Shown piece after piece: positions 35,329-46,899 of a stretch of 64,000 bases of DNA (position 1 is the first letter of the stretch; every line of letters starts with the position of its first letter). The stretch lies in the NCBI GenBank assembly GCA_964017125.1, contig OZ024908.1:64059965-64123964 (forward strand), given 5' to 3'. The notes below the pieces were generated by a model. That model ran no database searches. It saw only the letters and a list, made by a program, of their open reading frames with translations, and was not told the origin of the DNA. This DNA comes from Flabesymbios commensalis (Eukaryota; Annelida; Polychaeta; Terebellida; Flabelligeridae). A program made the position numbers and the translations under genes.

Positions 35329-35950
35329 CTGAGGTAAAGTGATCCAAGTCCAAAATTCGTCTTTTTTTGTTTATGTAATTTTGGGAAAGCTAAATATATA
35401 GGAAATAATATACTAAAATATCAAAGCCATTTGTTAAAATCCTCAAGACTCAACATAATATTTTTTCATTTTCAAAATTGATACTTTTCGTCAATGGTAA
35501 AGTGATTCAAGTCCATTGGTTTATATATGGACATTTTGACTTGGATCAGTTTACCTCTGAGATAATACAGAAAATGGCTGCTGAAATGTTTTAAAACACC
35601 CCTTATGTGGATCAGTGTATGCTATGCCAATCATTACCAAATTTTTACTTGAGAAAAATGATAAAACACTAGACAGTTTCTATACTAGTTTGTGACATTT
35701 AAATATAAATTTATATTTCTAAATTTAAAAAGTTTATTTATAAAATAAACTGAAATTAAAAGTAGAAATGAATAATACAAAGTAATGCAAAACATCCCAT
35801 ATGCTTTTAATTGTGGATGTAACAAAGTTGAATTAAAAAAAGAACTATTATTTTCTAAAATTGATTTTAACTTTAAAGCCTTCTATAGGATAATGAGAAA
35901 ATGCGGACTTGGATCGCTTTATCTCTAAGCCATTCGATTTATATATTACA
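35329..35950 (+). repeat. Dispersed repeat, copy 1 (inverted at 52855-53470)
   Basis: CTCTGAGGTAAAGTGATCCA, AAGTCCAAAATTCGTC, TTTTGGGAAAGCT and AAGTTGAATTAAAAAAAG recur in reverse order and orientation at 52855-53470. GTAAAGTGATCCAAGTCC and its complement also occur inside the unit, so it is itself built of inverted pieces. It is non-coding. Confidence 0.6.
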
Positions 35951-36363
35951 TGGGAAACAAATGATGAAATGACTTTTCTATGAATATATCTAGCTACCAT
36001 ACCAGCCTACTTTTTTCACACACACCAAATTTAAACTAGACAGGTGAACATGGCTCACTGTGGATACTTCTTGGCCATATGCTATGATAATTGAGATAGA
36101 GCTCGCGGGATACGGTATATATTGACAAAATAACTATATATAGCAAAAAATGCGACTTTGTGGCGACGAAACTGTTTTACTACATAGCAGCCTTGCATCA
36201 TCTCAGAGTGATTTCTAGCCAAATAAACACTAGACTTATGCAAAAATGACATAAAAGAAACAATTCTGGGAGTAAAATCTACATCCGTAACAGAGTGTAA
36301 ATAACTTAGATCAAGTAAGGTTTTATCTGTAGTAATATAAGCTAAAATAGTTAAATTTACCCT
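35951..36363. other. Non-coding stretch
   Basis: No gene or repeat family is recognised. Confidence 0.35.
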
Positions 36364-36591
36364 TTAACCGCCAAATTAATCAATCTGAATTTTCACCCAC
36401 TTGAAGTTGTGTCTCGCTGGCGCGATCCACAACTTCAAGTGAGTGAAAATTATTCAGATTTGACAAGATGGAGGTCAACTGTTTTCAAATATTGCTGATT
36501 GGTGTCACATTTTATGTTTAACATGTTTAAAAGGTGGTACTTAATGTGCTAATAAAATAAAAACCCGAATATATGCGGCACCGGCGGTTAA
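36364..36591. repeat. Complete TTAA foldback family B
   Basis: It has TTAACCGCC and GGCGGTTAA ends, 228 bp. The hairpin CACTTGAAGTTGTGTCTCGC with GCGATCCACAACTTCAAGTG has apex GCTGGCGC. It lies 28 bp from the next TTAA element. Confidence 0.7.
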
Positions 36592-36619
36592 AGGGTTAGG
36601 CTCGTCAATGCATAATTAA

Positions 36620-36842
36620 TTAACCCTTAAAGCTCTGAAATATTTTTGTATAAAAATCATGGAAATTGAAATCATCTCAGTTAGCTCTTTCCGTTTCATT
36701 TGCATACTTATGTTATGGGTCTACGGTCATTATAAATATTTTTACTCTTACAATGCGAAGACCAACTTTAGACGTCAGAATCTGACATCTACAGATGTCA
36801 GATTCCGACGTCTAAAGTCGGTCTCCACGCTGTAGGGGTTAA
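36620..36842. repeat. Complete TTAA foldback family A
   Basis: It has TTAACCCTTAAAGC and CTGTAGGGGTTAA ends, 223 bp. The hairpin has arms GACCAACTTTAGACGTCAGA and TCCGACGTCTAAAGTCGGTC. The clean TTAA on both sides fits a TTAA target-site duplication. Confidence 0.72.
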
Positions 36843-37180
36843 GGTACACTTGGACAAGTCACCATTTAAATGACAAAATAGAGTGTTTATTGACCTTGAT
36901 GGCATGCCTCATTTCCCCGTGTCAACTCAGTGACCCATATTATTAATAAAATACCCATGTTTACATACCCATGTTGTCTGAGCACAGATCTTTGGTGCAT
37001 TGCAATAAAACATGTTACGTTGTCATGTGGATGGCATCATGGACAAGTGGGCTGACCCACATTTTGACGATTTTGAGATTTTATGTGTTTTTGAAAGCTC
37101 TCACCACAAGCTTTATCTGCCGAAAGAGCCAAATATCTAGACCAATCACATTATGTGGTACAAGCCAAAGTTTGTTTGCG

Positions 37181-37860
37181 CATGCACAAATGGTCTAACC
37201 CTCACTTCTGATAAAGTCAAAAAGAGTGAAATGGACGTGTCCTAGAATTTAAAGATAAAAAACGGTTCACAGCTGAAAAAGCGAGGCGAATTTTACTTGA
37301 TATCAGCGACAGTGCATCCTCGGGTGATTATACATAAAAACAATGTAAAAAATCGCACAACAACTTGAAGTATATGACAAAACGAATCAATGCAAATTAA
37401 GACAACAGGTAAATAAAATCAGTGACCAAATGGTCTAACCTTCAATGTAAAACTTGTAAATTTATCAAGTTACTTCTATCAATGACATATTTTCATCATA
37501 TTTCCTTAATATGTGGATGCATGTACGGAATTCTTTCAATTTATTATGGACTAGGCAGCATAATTCTTTGAAAATCAGTTATTTATTTGAAAATTGCGGG
37601 TTAGACCAAACGAAAAAACAACATGCACAAATGGTCTAACCCTCATGTAACCAACTTTAAAGTGCTTTAATTTTGAATAAACCATATTTAGGAAAAAAAT
37701 ATTTTATATTATTTCATTGTGCAGTGATGTACATCCAATGTACATTCGATGTTAGGCTTTTAAAAGTTTTATCCCAGCTCCCTGATTTACCAGAAATGTC
37801 AAAACCTTCAATGCTTGATTACTCAAAACACCCAAAAATGGGTTAGACCAGTTGTGCATG
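37181..37860. mobile_element. 680-bp TIR element with TGGTCTAACCC ends
   Basis: The left end CATGCACAAATGGTCTAACC is matched by the inverted right end GGTTAGACCAGTTGTGCATG. Further internal copies of the end word lie at about 37423 and 37624 (direct) and 37598 (inverted). It encodes no transposase. The superfamily is unassigned and no clear target duplication is visible. Confidence 0.6.
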
Positions 37861-38137
37861 AGACCATCCATGTTATCGTCCTTGTACTTTGAAAAGAAGC
37901 ATCCATAATTTATAAGTGCGTTTTCTGGTTCAGTGGGCGATTAGAACAACCCCGATCTGTAAATCAATATCTAGCAACATTTTGTTTATTTACGTTTCGC
38001 TACATAAATGCATTATTCCTTCTTGCCTTGGTGTCGACTACGTGTCGCCTCCATAATGAACGGTAATACATGATGAGCAGGATAATACCCGTCCTCTTTC
38101 TATCCGCGCTTCAGTTCGGACAGCGCTTGCTCTGCGT
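37861..38137. other. Short non-coding stretch before minisatellite
   Basis: No feature is recognised. Confidence 0.35.
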
Positions 38138-40650
38138 TCGTGTGAACCAGGTATTACACTAGGTGTAAAGCGCACTGCTCGTGCGAGCCAGGTATTACAC
38201 TAGGTGTATATAGCACACTGTTCGTGCGAGCCAGGTATTACGCGCACTACTCGTGCGAGCCGGGTATTACACTAGGTGTATAGCGCACTGCTCGTGCGAG
38301 CCAGGTATTACACCAATTGTAAAGGGCACTGCTCGAGCGAGCTAAGATATTACACTAAGCATAGAGCGCACTGCTCGTGCGAGCCAGGTATTACACTAGG
38401 TGTATAGCGCACTGCTTGTGCGAGCCAGGTATTACACCAATTGTAAGGGGCACTACTCGAGCGAGCTAAGGTATTACACTAAGCATAGAGCGCACTGCTC
38501 GTGTGAGACAGGTATTACACTAAGTATAAAGTGCACTGCTCTTGCGAACCACCTATTACACCAAGTATAAAGTGTACTGCTCCTGTAAACCAGCCATTAC
38601 ACTAAGCATAAAGTGCACTGCTCCTGTGAACCAGGTATTACACTAAGTATATAGAGCTCACTGCTCGTGTGAGCCAGGTATTACACTAAATACAGTGCGC
38701 ATTGCTCGTGTGAGCCAGGTATTACACTAAATACAGGGCGCATTGCACGTGTGAGCCAGGTAGTACACTAAATACAGGGCGCATTGCACGTGTGAGCCAG
38801 GTATTACACTAAATACAGGGCGCATTGCACGTGTGAGCCAGGTATTACACTAAATACAGGGCGCGTTGCACGTGTGAGCCAGGTATTACACTAAATACAG
38901 GGCGCACTGCTCGTGTAAGCCAGGTATTACACTAAATACAGTGCGCATTGCTCGTGTGAGCCAGGTATTACACTAAATACAGGGCGCATTGCACGTGTGA
39001 GCCAGTTATTACACTAAATACAGGGCGCATTGCACGTGTGAGCCAGGTATTACACTAAATACAGGGCGCATTGCTCGTGTGAGCCAGGTATTACACTAAA
39101 TACAGGGCTCACTGCTCGTGTGAGCCAGGTATAATACTAAATACAGGGCGCACTGCTCGTGTGAGCCAGGTATTACACTAAATACAGTGTGCGCTGCTAG
39201 TGTGAGCCAGGTATAATACTAAATACGGTGTGCACTGCTCGTGTGAGCCAGGTATAATACTAAATACAGGGAGCACTGCTAGTGTGAGCCAGGTATTACA
39301 CTAAATACAGGGCTCACTGCTCGTGTGAGCCAGGTATTACACTAAATACAGTGCGCGCTGCTAGTGCGAACCAGGTATAAAACTAAATACAGGGCGCACT
39401 GCTCGTGTGAAACAAGTATTACACTAAATACAGTGCGCGCTGCTATTGTGAGCCAGGTATAATACTGAATACAAGGCGCACTGCTCGTGTGAGTCAGGTA
39501 TAATAATAAATACAGGGCGCACTGCTCGTGTGAGTCAGGTATTACACTAAATACAGTGCGCGCTGCTAGTGTGAGCCAGGTATAATACTAAATACAGGGC
39601 GCACTGCTATTATGAGTCAGGTATTACACTAAATATAGGGCTCACTGCTCGTGTGAGCCAGTTATTACACTAAATACAGGGCGCACTGCTCGTGTGAGTC
39701 AGGTATTACACTAAATACAGGGCTCACTGCTCGTGTGAGCCAGGTATTACACTAAATACAGGGCGCACTGCTCGTGTGAGTCAGGTATTACACTAAAAAC
39801 AGGGCGCACTGCTCGTGTGAGCCAGGTATTACACTAAATACAGGGCGCACTGCTCGTGTGAGTCATGTATAATACTAAATACAGGGCGCACTGCTCGTGT
39901 GAGTCATGTATAATACTAAATACAGGGCGCACTGCTCGTGTGAGTCATGTATAATACTAAATACAGGGCGCACTGCTAGTGTGAGCCAGGTATAATATCA
40001 AATACAGGGCGCACTGCTCGTGTGAGTCATGTATAATATTAAATACAGGGCGCACTGCTAGTGTGAGCCAGGTATAATACTAAATACAGGTCGCACTGCT
40101 CGTGTGAGCCAGGTATTACACTAAATACAGGGCGCACTGCTAGTGTGAGTCAGGTATTACACTAAATATAGGGCTCACTGCTCGTGTGAGCCAGGTATTA
40201 CACTAAATACAGGGCGCACTGCTCGTGTGAGTCAGGTATTACACTAAATACAGGGCTCACTGGTCGTGTGAGCCAGGTATTACACTAAATACAGGGCGCA
40301 CTGCTCGTGTGAGTCAGGTATTACACTAAATAGAGGGCGCACTGCTCGTGTGAGCCAGGTATTACACTAAATACAGGGCGCGCTGCTCGTGCGAGTCAGG
40401 CAGTCTAAGCTAAATACAGGGCGCATTTCACGTGTGAGCCAGGTATTACACTAAGCATAGTGCACACTGCTCGTATCAGCCAGGTATTATGGGTCTACAC
40501 TAAATATATATAGAGCGCACTGCTCGTGCGAGCGAGGTTTTACACTAAGTATAGACCGCACTGCTCGTGTGATAATACAGGTGTAAAGACAGGTCGGTCT
40601 CCTCGCATGCGTCAGGTATTACACTAAATACAGGGCGCACTGCTCGTGCT
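38138..40650. repeat. Minisatellite, 41-bp unit, about 60 copies
   Basis: The consensus unit is GTGTGAGCCAGGTATTACAC followed by TAAATACAGGGCGCACTGCTC. Units at the left edge (to about 38640) are a distinct variant with TAGGTGTATAGCGC; the middle is homogenised around AAATACAGGGCGC, with variants such as GAGTCAGG, CATTGCACG and TATAATACT arranged in short higher-order runs. The array stops about 110 bp before the start codon of the lectin gene's signal-peptide exon. It has no unique spacers and no coding capacity. Confidence 0.92.
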
Positions 40651-40738
40651 TACGGCGAAACATGTTGTGTTGACTTTTTATTCCTCAGATAATTATTTTT
40701 GGTTTTCAGTAATTTTCAACTTATCCTTGCATTTTTAG

Positions 40739-40846
40739 GGTGCTGCGGGCTAACGACCATGGAGTACGACAGGGCATTTTCAACTAGATTTATCTTTATC
40801 ATGTGTCTGCTGTTTTACTCATGGGCGGGCAGAATGTCAAATCTGG
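40739..40846 (+). CDS. Signal-peptide exon of secreted SUEL-type lectin gene
   Basis: ATG at 40759-40761 sits in a strong context (GACCATGG). The 29 codons that follow read MEYDRAFSTRFIFIMCLLFY, then SWAGRMSNL: a short polar start, a hydrophobic core (FIFIMCLLF) and small residues, as in a signal peptide. A consensus donor G|GTGAGT ends the exon at 40846 in phase 1. A possible acceptor (CATTTTTAG, ending 40738) suggests an untranslated exon further upstream; the frame is also open a little upstream of the chosen ATG. The lectin exon at 46900-47181 begins in phase 1 on the same strand, so the two can be joined in frame, giving a secreted lectin. Direct joining is inference; small exons could lie between. 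Confidence 0.65.
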
Positions 40847-40865
40847 GTGAGTTTATCATGCAAAG

Positions 40866-41500
40866 TATATGTGACCCATCTGCACGAATTGAGTCGCAAG
40901 TTGAGAAAATGGGCAATATACATGATATGGGCTAATAATAGCGATTTTGTTTTCTCAAATTTTGCTGCTTTAAAACCTAGAATCAACATTTTAAGGCCAG
41001 AAATGAGCTCTATACACTTAATATTAGTCAGAAATGACATATCACATAATTGTGATTATCAGATTTTTTTAAAAAAAATTTTCAAAATGGCCGCTGGCGG
41101 CCATCTTTGATTTTACCCATTAAAAAAACGCTCGAGTATAATCACTTAGCAGATTCTGAAAGTAGACATCCTGGGCTATTAAAATCAATCGTTAAAAGCT
41201 ATACATATAAAATTTCCAGGTTTGGCCGAAGAATCCTGTTTGGCCATAAAGAACTATTTTTTATACTATAAAGAGCTTACAATCAAATTTTTGCCTTGAC
41301 TTCAAAGCCAATTTTCCCCATTTTCATTTTTTGAAATATTGACCCATTCGCTTCACTAAAATGATCAGCTCCAGATCAACATAATTTCATGTTCTTGGTG
41401 TCATATTAAAGCTCCAGCTGTGTGCTATCCAATGGTACCATTAACTCCATGTTGTATTTTTCCGACATGAGACTCGTTATGTACAGATGGGTCACATATA
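40866..41500. mobile_element. 635-bp TIR element with TGTGACCCATCTG ends
   Basis: The left end TATATGTGACCCATCTG is a perfect inverted match of CAGATGGGTCACATATA at the right, and similarity continues inward for over 40 bases. TATA flanks the ends. It encodes nothing recognisable, so it is non-autonomous. It begins 20 bp inside the lectin gene's intron. Confidence 0.7.
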
Positions 41501-41882
41501 TCGTCCTTTTTGAATTAGAAAGTGCTAAACTGGCACTTCACAGAGTAGCTGTTTTGCACCTTCTATTTCCAAGGGGACGATATAGTGATTAAAACTGGGG
41601 AGTAAAAACTGCTTATGTCTTTCAGTGGCGGATCCAGGAATTGACATAAGACTAAGACATAATTTATTACATAGGATCTGTACAATACAGACATGTATGG
41701 GTATGAGCCAGGAAGGCATGCATAAAACAAATCATTTGCATAGATACACAATATGTTATAATGATATATTATTATACATCGGTGTTTTACATCTACACTA
41801 TATACAAGTTATACAATACATAATATGATTTTTTAACCGGTTACGTATTGCTTAAAAACAGCTCCATGCCACACGAAATGAC
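41501..41882. other. Intronic stretch, probable LINE 3' region
   Basis: No exon is seen. It probably includes the 3' untranslated part of the antisense LINE that follows. The exact LINE end is not visible; an AT-rich TATATTATTATA patch near 41764-41775 is a possible tail. Confidence 0.35.
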
Positions 41883-44800
41883 TTACGGAAAACATGCTAA
41901 TATTATTTTTACAAATTTGCATAGGTTGGTTGTAATAGTTTTGTCAGTGTTATTCATCAAACTATCAAATTTAAAACATGAGGGTGATCGCACAAAGTAT
42001 GGTTTTATATAAATTAATCTCTTTGAATCGAGATGTGAACGAAATTCATCTCCAATATCGCTTTTACAAAGAGTACATAATCTTAAATTACGATCTATTC
42101 CCAACCTACAGCCAATTTCGATTGGTAGCTTGTTATTTCTGCATCGAAATCGTGTCATTAAACGGCGTTGGTTAAACGGTAGGTCAATAAGATAGTTTTC
42201 AAGCTTCAATGTCGTCTTAAATATCCTATAATTAATGCATTTATTACTTTGGTATATTTCAGCGGACCATTTTTGACAGAACTGGTCAGCCAGTCGCTGC
42301 TGAATCTGTTTTTTTTTAATTTTCAGGGCTGCAAGTAATTGCCTGGTTTCTCCAGACACCAGATAACCCACAACTTTCAAGTATATGCTTAACTGTTTTC
42401 ATCCATTGTGACTCATATATACCGTCATTATGTAATTTTAAAAGTAATTGATACATGGCATTTGCCAATATATTTTGCCCTGTTGGCTAAAAAAATTTTT
42501 GACCAGAACATTATCATCCTACTTTGTGCATGGAGTAGCAGAGGTGTTATCCCCAATTCTTCGTATACCATATTCGTACATATTGATTTATTGGATGACA
42601 AAATATATTTGCAAAACCTTAAGTATAACTTTTCTACTACCTCAGTACCTTCGTGTGCCCAAACTTCACAACCATAGAGCACTACTGGCTTCACTAAAAC
42701 ATCAAACAGTTGGAGCTGTATGTCAATAGGAAGTTGTAGCTGTTTACATTTCCTTAATAGTGAAAACATGGCACGAGATCCTTTACAACATAGATCATTT
42801 TTGGCTACAGTAAATTTGCCGTTATAATTTAAATTACACCTAAGTATATATAACTATATACAATATCTAGTTTAGTCCCATTCAAAATAAAATTTGGTAG
42901 GTTTCTAACCGTACCTCGTGAAAAAAAGGTTACCTTAGTTTTGGAGGTATTTATTTTTAGCCCCCAATTATGACAATAGTCTTCCATCAAACTGATACAT
43001 CTCTGCAGGTCGTTCGGTGTTTCAGCAAGTAGCACAGTATCGTCGGCGTATAAAAGAACATGTAATTTTAAAACTGATGATAGTCGATCGTCTATATCGG
43101 TTGAAATATTTTAAATAAAATTTAAACCATCGGAAGCAGGTTCAAGAAATGTACTTGAGTCGTTTAAAAATATAGAAAATAGTAAAGGAGATAAATTTTC
43201 TCCCTGCCGTACCCCTGTCATACAATAACAAATTATCAGAAAGCACCCCGTCTGAAGCCACACACGATTTTGCTGATTGGTACATTTGAAATATCACTCG
43301 GAGGAGTTTTCTGGACATATTACAGTTTAGCATTTTATGCCACAATTCTGTTCGTGCTACTGAGTCAAATGCCTTGCTGTAGTCAATATAGCAGCAGTAT
43401 AGTTTTTTCTTTTTGCTCAAATAAATGTCGATCAGAGCTTTTAAGCAAAACATGTGATCAGTTGTAGAAAAACCTGATCTAAAACCAGCCTGTTCTGGTC
43501 CAAAATGTCATTCTTATTCACAAACTGTGTGAGTCTGTCATTCAACAAATTCGGGAACAGCTTTCCCAGGCATTTTAATATTGTGATACCACGGTAATTA
43601 TCTGGGCTACCACGATCACCACTATTTGTATACAACGGCTTTATGATGCCGACACTCCACTGCTCTGGAAATAAACCAGAGTCGAGGATAAGATTAAACA
43701 ATTCTGTAAACAATAAAATACATGTTGGTGGACAATTTTTTAGATATTCGTTAATTATCTGGTCCATACCACAACTTTTATTATTTTTTAATTCCCTCAT
43801 CATTTTGGACACTTCGTCTGTGGTGAAAGGGTCATTAAACAGACTGTCTGTATTGTCCTGGTTAAATGGTGTTGTGTCTGTTTGATCAGAAGGGTCTTCG
43901 TTTAATTTTTTGAAATGTTCCTGCAGAACTTCTAGTGATATATTGCTAAGTATTTTGTTAGATTTTTTGCCATTTATTATGGACCAATATTCTCTAGCAT
44001 TTGATGTTTTGAGTTGTCTGACCTTATGCCTATGGTTTCTTTATATTTTCTAAATGCCTTGTTTATTATCTTTTTATATACTTTTCCCGCTTGTCGTAAT
44101 AAGTCAAGATTATTTACATTTTTAGTTGTCTGTATCTATTTTTAAACTGTATATATTCTCTTCGTTTCATTTCACAATCCTGATTATACCATGCCTTATG
44201 AGGATAATGTCGCGCTCTAGTTTTATTATGCTTGGTAGATTTATCTTCGCGTGGAAGCATGTTCAACTCATATGCCACATCGCGGAATAGTGAGTTGATT
44301 TGGTCAACAACGTTGTTGATTGCACCTTGTGTGCGAGGCTCGTTTCCTAGACTGTGTAGCTCGCTCAATATACTACTTATATCCAGTTCATTGAGGGAGT
44401 CTTTAAAATCTGAAGCAAGATTAGGCTTCCATGCTGGTTTAGTGGGTTTCCTTTTTAAGGGATGACAATTGTGTTTCAGGGTGGGTTTGGTTATTAATAC
44501 TCCTATCCGTATTCTCACAGCATATAGTTAAACATACAGCACAATGAACATCGGATAGCATAGGGTCGAAGTCATTTACAAAAAAATCATTGATGTAGGT
44601 TGATACATTTGGTGTACAAATAGCATAGTCAACCACACTAACGTTTTTTACAGGTAGCCTTGCCTATCTGGGCGTCTGATCCCACACGACCATTCACAAT
44701 AAACATATCTAGTAATTTACACAAGTCCAATAATCTTTTCCCATAATTATTTACATATTTATCAACACTACTTCTCATATTTTTAAAACCTAGGCTATCT

Positions 44801-45065
44801 ATTGATATACACTCTTCACCGTTATTATTTTTTTGTTCGTCATTTGTCATGTACATCATTCATCTCATCAATTGACTACAACGTTTTTATCGTATTATAA
44901 TGTCACTTCAAAGACCTTTTGTGCCGACAAGTGACGTGAAGCAAAGATTTACTACTACTACATTTGTCATGTCTAAAAAATCACTAAGAACACCTGTTCT
45001 GGCGTTCAGGTCACCAAGAAGGCAGAATTCTAAATTACAGTTGTCATTTCATTGATTCTACTTTT
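41883..45065 (-). mobile_element. LINE (APE-type non-LTR retrotransposon), 5'-truncated
   Basis: Minus strand. The order from high to low coordinates is endonuclease remains (LLGDLNARTG near 45020, VVDYAICTPN and MLSDVHCAV near 44600), then reverse transcriptase: NNKSCGMDQIINEYLK, DNYRGITILKCLGK, CYIDYSKAFDSVARTELW (near 43380), LLYADDTVLLAETPND (near 43040) and NTSKTKVTFFSR. After it come KPVVLYGCEVWA and a cysteine motif LCTLCKSDIGDE, typical of the C-terminus in I/CR1/jockey-type LINEs. The frame changes at least four times between 41883 and 43812, so the copy is dead. The start of the endonuclease is missing, the usual 5' truncation. It lies antisense in the lectin gene's intron. The exact clade is not assigned. 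Confidence 0.8.
44853..44960. mobile_element. 108-bp SINE-like insertion in the LINE
   Basis: The 12-base word CATTTGTCATGT occurs at 44841-44852 and 44961-44972 and flanks 108 bases ending in TACTACTACTA. With one copy of the duplication and the insert left out, the LINE reads through without a gap (SDFLDMTNDEQKNNN), so this is a true insertion with a 12-bp target duplication. That length suggests LINE-mediated insertion of a very short element. No tRNA-like promoter boxes are evident. Confidence 0.65.
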
Positions 45066-45573
45066 GTGCATTTATTCCATTCACATTCACTTGTTCTCTG
45101 GCTTTCAACCAGTGAACATCTTACCAACCCGTGGGGGCTCTGGTAAATCCGAATCTTGACGGGCTGTCAAAATACGAAATTGGCATAAAGCTATACATTG
45201 CAATATACGCAATCTGATCAGGGATTATCAATCAATCTCAGAGATTTAAAAACGGTGACGGCATACAGCATCAACACCCTACAGGGGCTCTGTTGTTGCT
45301 GTTTAAATCGCTAGATAGAGGCAATAATCGCTTTTAGTAGATCAGCATTACCAAATTAGACACATTATATTATCTAAGCGTGCTACCTGTGTTGTACAGC
45401 TTGTCTGTACACAGGTACACTTTTCACACCTATTAGTGAGCGACGCGTCATCACTCTCCTGAGTGTGACTGACAGCTTACACATCCCACTACATACTGCA
45501 CAGTATAGTACAGTAATACGGGACAATTAAACTATCAAAATTATTCTAAATTCTTTTTAACCTTGCCGCTAGC
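45066..45573. other. Non-coding stretch before unrecognised coding segment
   Basis: No exon is recognised. It could contain the promoter of the segment starting at 45574. Confidence 0.35.
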
Positions 45574-46515
45574 ATGCCTAGTGGTAAGGTAACTGCTGGA
45601 GATGGGTCCGGCCCTTCTAAGGGCGTGCACGGCGGCACTACCAAGAGTAGTACCGCCCTCAAGAGACTCCTGAAGGAGATCAACGGACTCTCCTCCGTTG
45701 ACAAGAAAGAGCTGGCAACCACTCTAATGGGATTAGCCCTGATAGAGGACGAGCAGCATGAAAAAAGTCTTAGGACTAACAGCAAGCCAGGTATGTCTGC
45801 ACCTAAGGGAGCCAATGGGGGGGGGGGGGGGCATTACGATAAAGAAGTCATTTGCGGGAGCACTCTCGGGTGCAAACAAGGGTGTTGAAACTCCACCTAA
45901 AGGTAATAGTGGTAGGTACGAGTGTCTATCAGAGTCACCAGTACAGATGACTCCGAGGAAATCAACAGCCAAGAGGAGGCTGTCCGACGGCCGGCCACAG
46001 GTACTTAGACCTGTTGACCAGGCCCAGATAGGTCACAGGTCGTCGCAGCTAACGACCTTGGTAAGAGTTGCTGAAGCAGAGCTAGGTTTAGGGGGCTCAC
46101 CAGCGAAAAAACAGAGGACGGCATCTCCAGTGCCTGAGAAAAGAGAAGAGATGGAGACCGTCGTTTCTCCACCTGAAGAAGTTCTGGCCACCCCCCTTCC
46201 GGAAGCAGAAGAAGGAGAAATCCTGTCCGACGGAGAGCGCTCTGACTGGACAACGATTCCAACCAGCAGGGAGGAGAGAGAGAAGAAAGAAGCTAAAAAG
46301 CAAAAGAAGAAAGAAGAGATGAAGCGTCGCGACGCCGCTCAGCAGCCCCCCGCAGCAACAGGGAATAAGAAGAATGAAGTAAAGAAGAATGAAGAAAAGA
46401 AGAGGAAGACAGCTGTTCAGCCAATCGTCGGCGTGAATCTGCCCAGTTCGGTCAATGGACCAAACCACCTAACTTTCATACAATGGAGCAAACGTATGGG
46501 AGTAAAGGTAAGTGA
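45574..46515 (+). CDS. Unrecognised basic, charged coding segment
   Basis: It starts at ATG (MPSGKVTAGDGSGPSKG) and codes for about 310 residues up to NHLTFIQWSKRMGVK. There it meets a sequence that looks like a splice donor (AAAG|GTAAGT at 46516). The composition is coding-like: a helical KKELATTLMGLALIEDEQHE section, a glycine run, serine/proline-rich parts, an acidic stretch (EEGEILSDGERSDWTTIP) and a long lysine/glutamate run (EREKKEAKKQKKKEEMKRRD). There is one apparent frame discontinuity. GC content is above the surrounding intron. It could be an ORF1- or gag-like protein of a retroelement sitting in the lectin intron, or a host exon of another gene. No conserved domain is recognised, so no function is given. 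Confidence 0.45.
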
Positions 46516-46597
46516 GACCAGGAGGACCATGGGAAAAGACCTACTAATATTAAACAAATTATTATCGATTAATATAACTATTAAACAAATTCTTGGT

Positions 46598-46780
46598 ATA
46601 CATGCAGGGAATAATCTGTTCCATAAAAATTGTGTAGCAGTTTAGCAGCCGTGCGTGTGCAAATATACTACTTTACATGTTAAAAACTGCTACACTAACA
46701 TATTTTTATTGTGTAGCATTTGACCCCAATTGTGTAGCAAAATGCTTCGCTCACAAGAAAAATTATTCCCTAGCATGTAT
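46598..46780. repeat. Foldback MITE with CAGGGAATAAT ends
   Basis: ATACATGCAGGGAATAAT at the left is matched by ATTATTCCCTAGCATGTAT at the right. AATTGTGTAGCA and TGCTACAC repeats lie inside. It belongs with 8652-8865 by ends and by the TGCTAC(A/G)CAATT block. It lies 120 bp before the lectin exon. Confidence 0.7.
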
Positions 46781-46899
46781 AAAAAATATTGCATTGGTAG
46801 TATACGTCCATTTTTTCGATATATGACATGCTTATATATTTCCCAGAGCTTGCCCAACTTTGCAGATATCCATGAAATGATCTTTTTGTCTGTTGCCAG

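Noticed and set aside
38138-40650. CRISPR-like regular array
   Set aside because: Units are 41-bp head-to-tail repeats without unique spacers, in animal DNA; it is a minisatellite.
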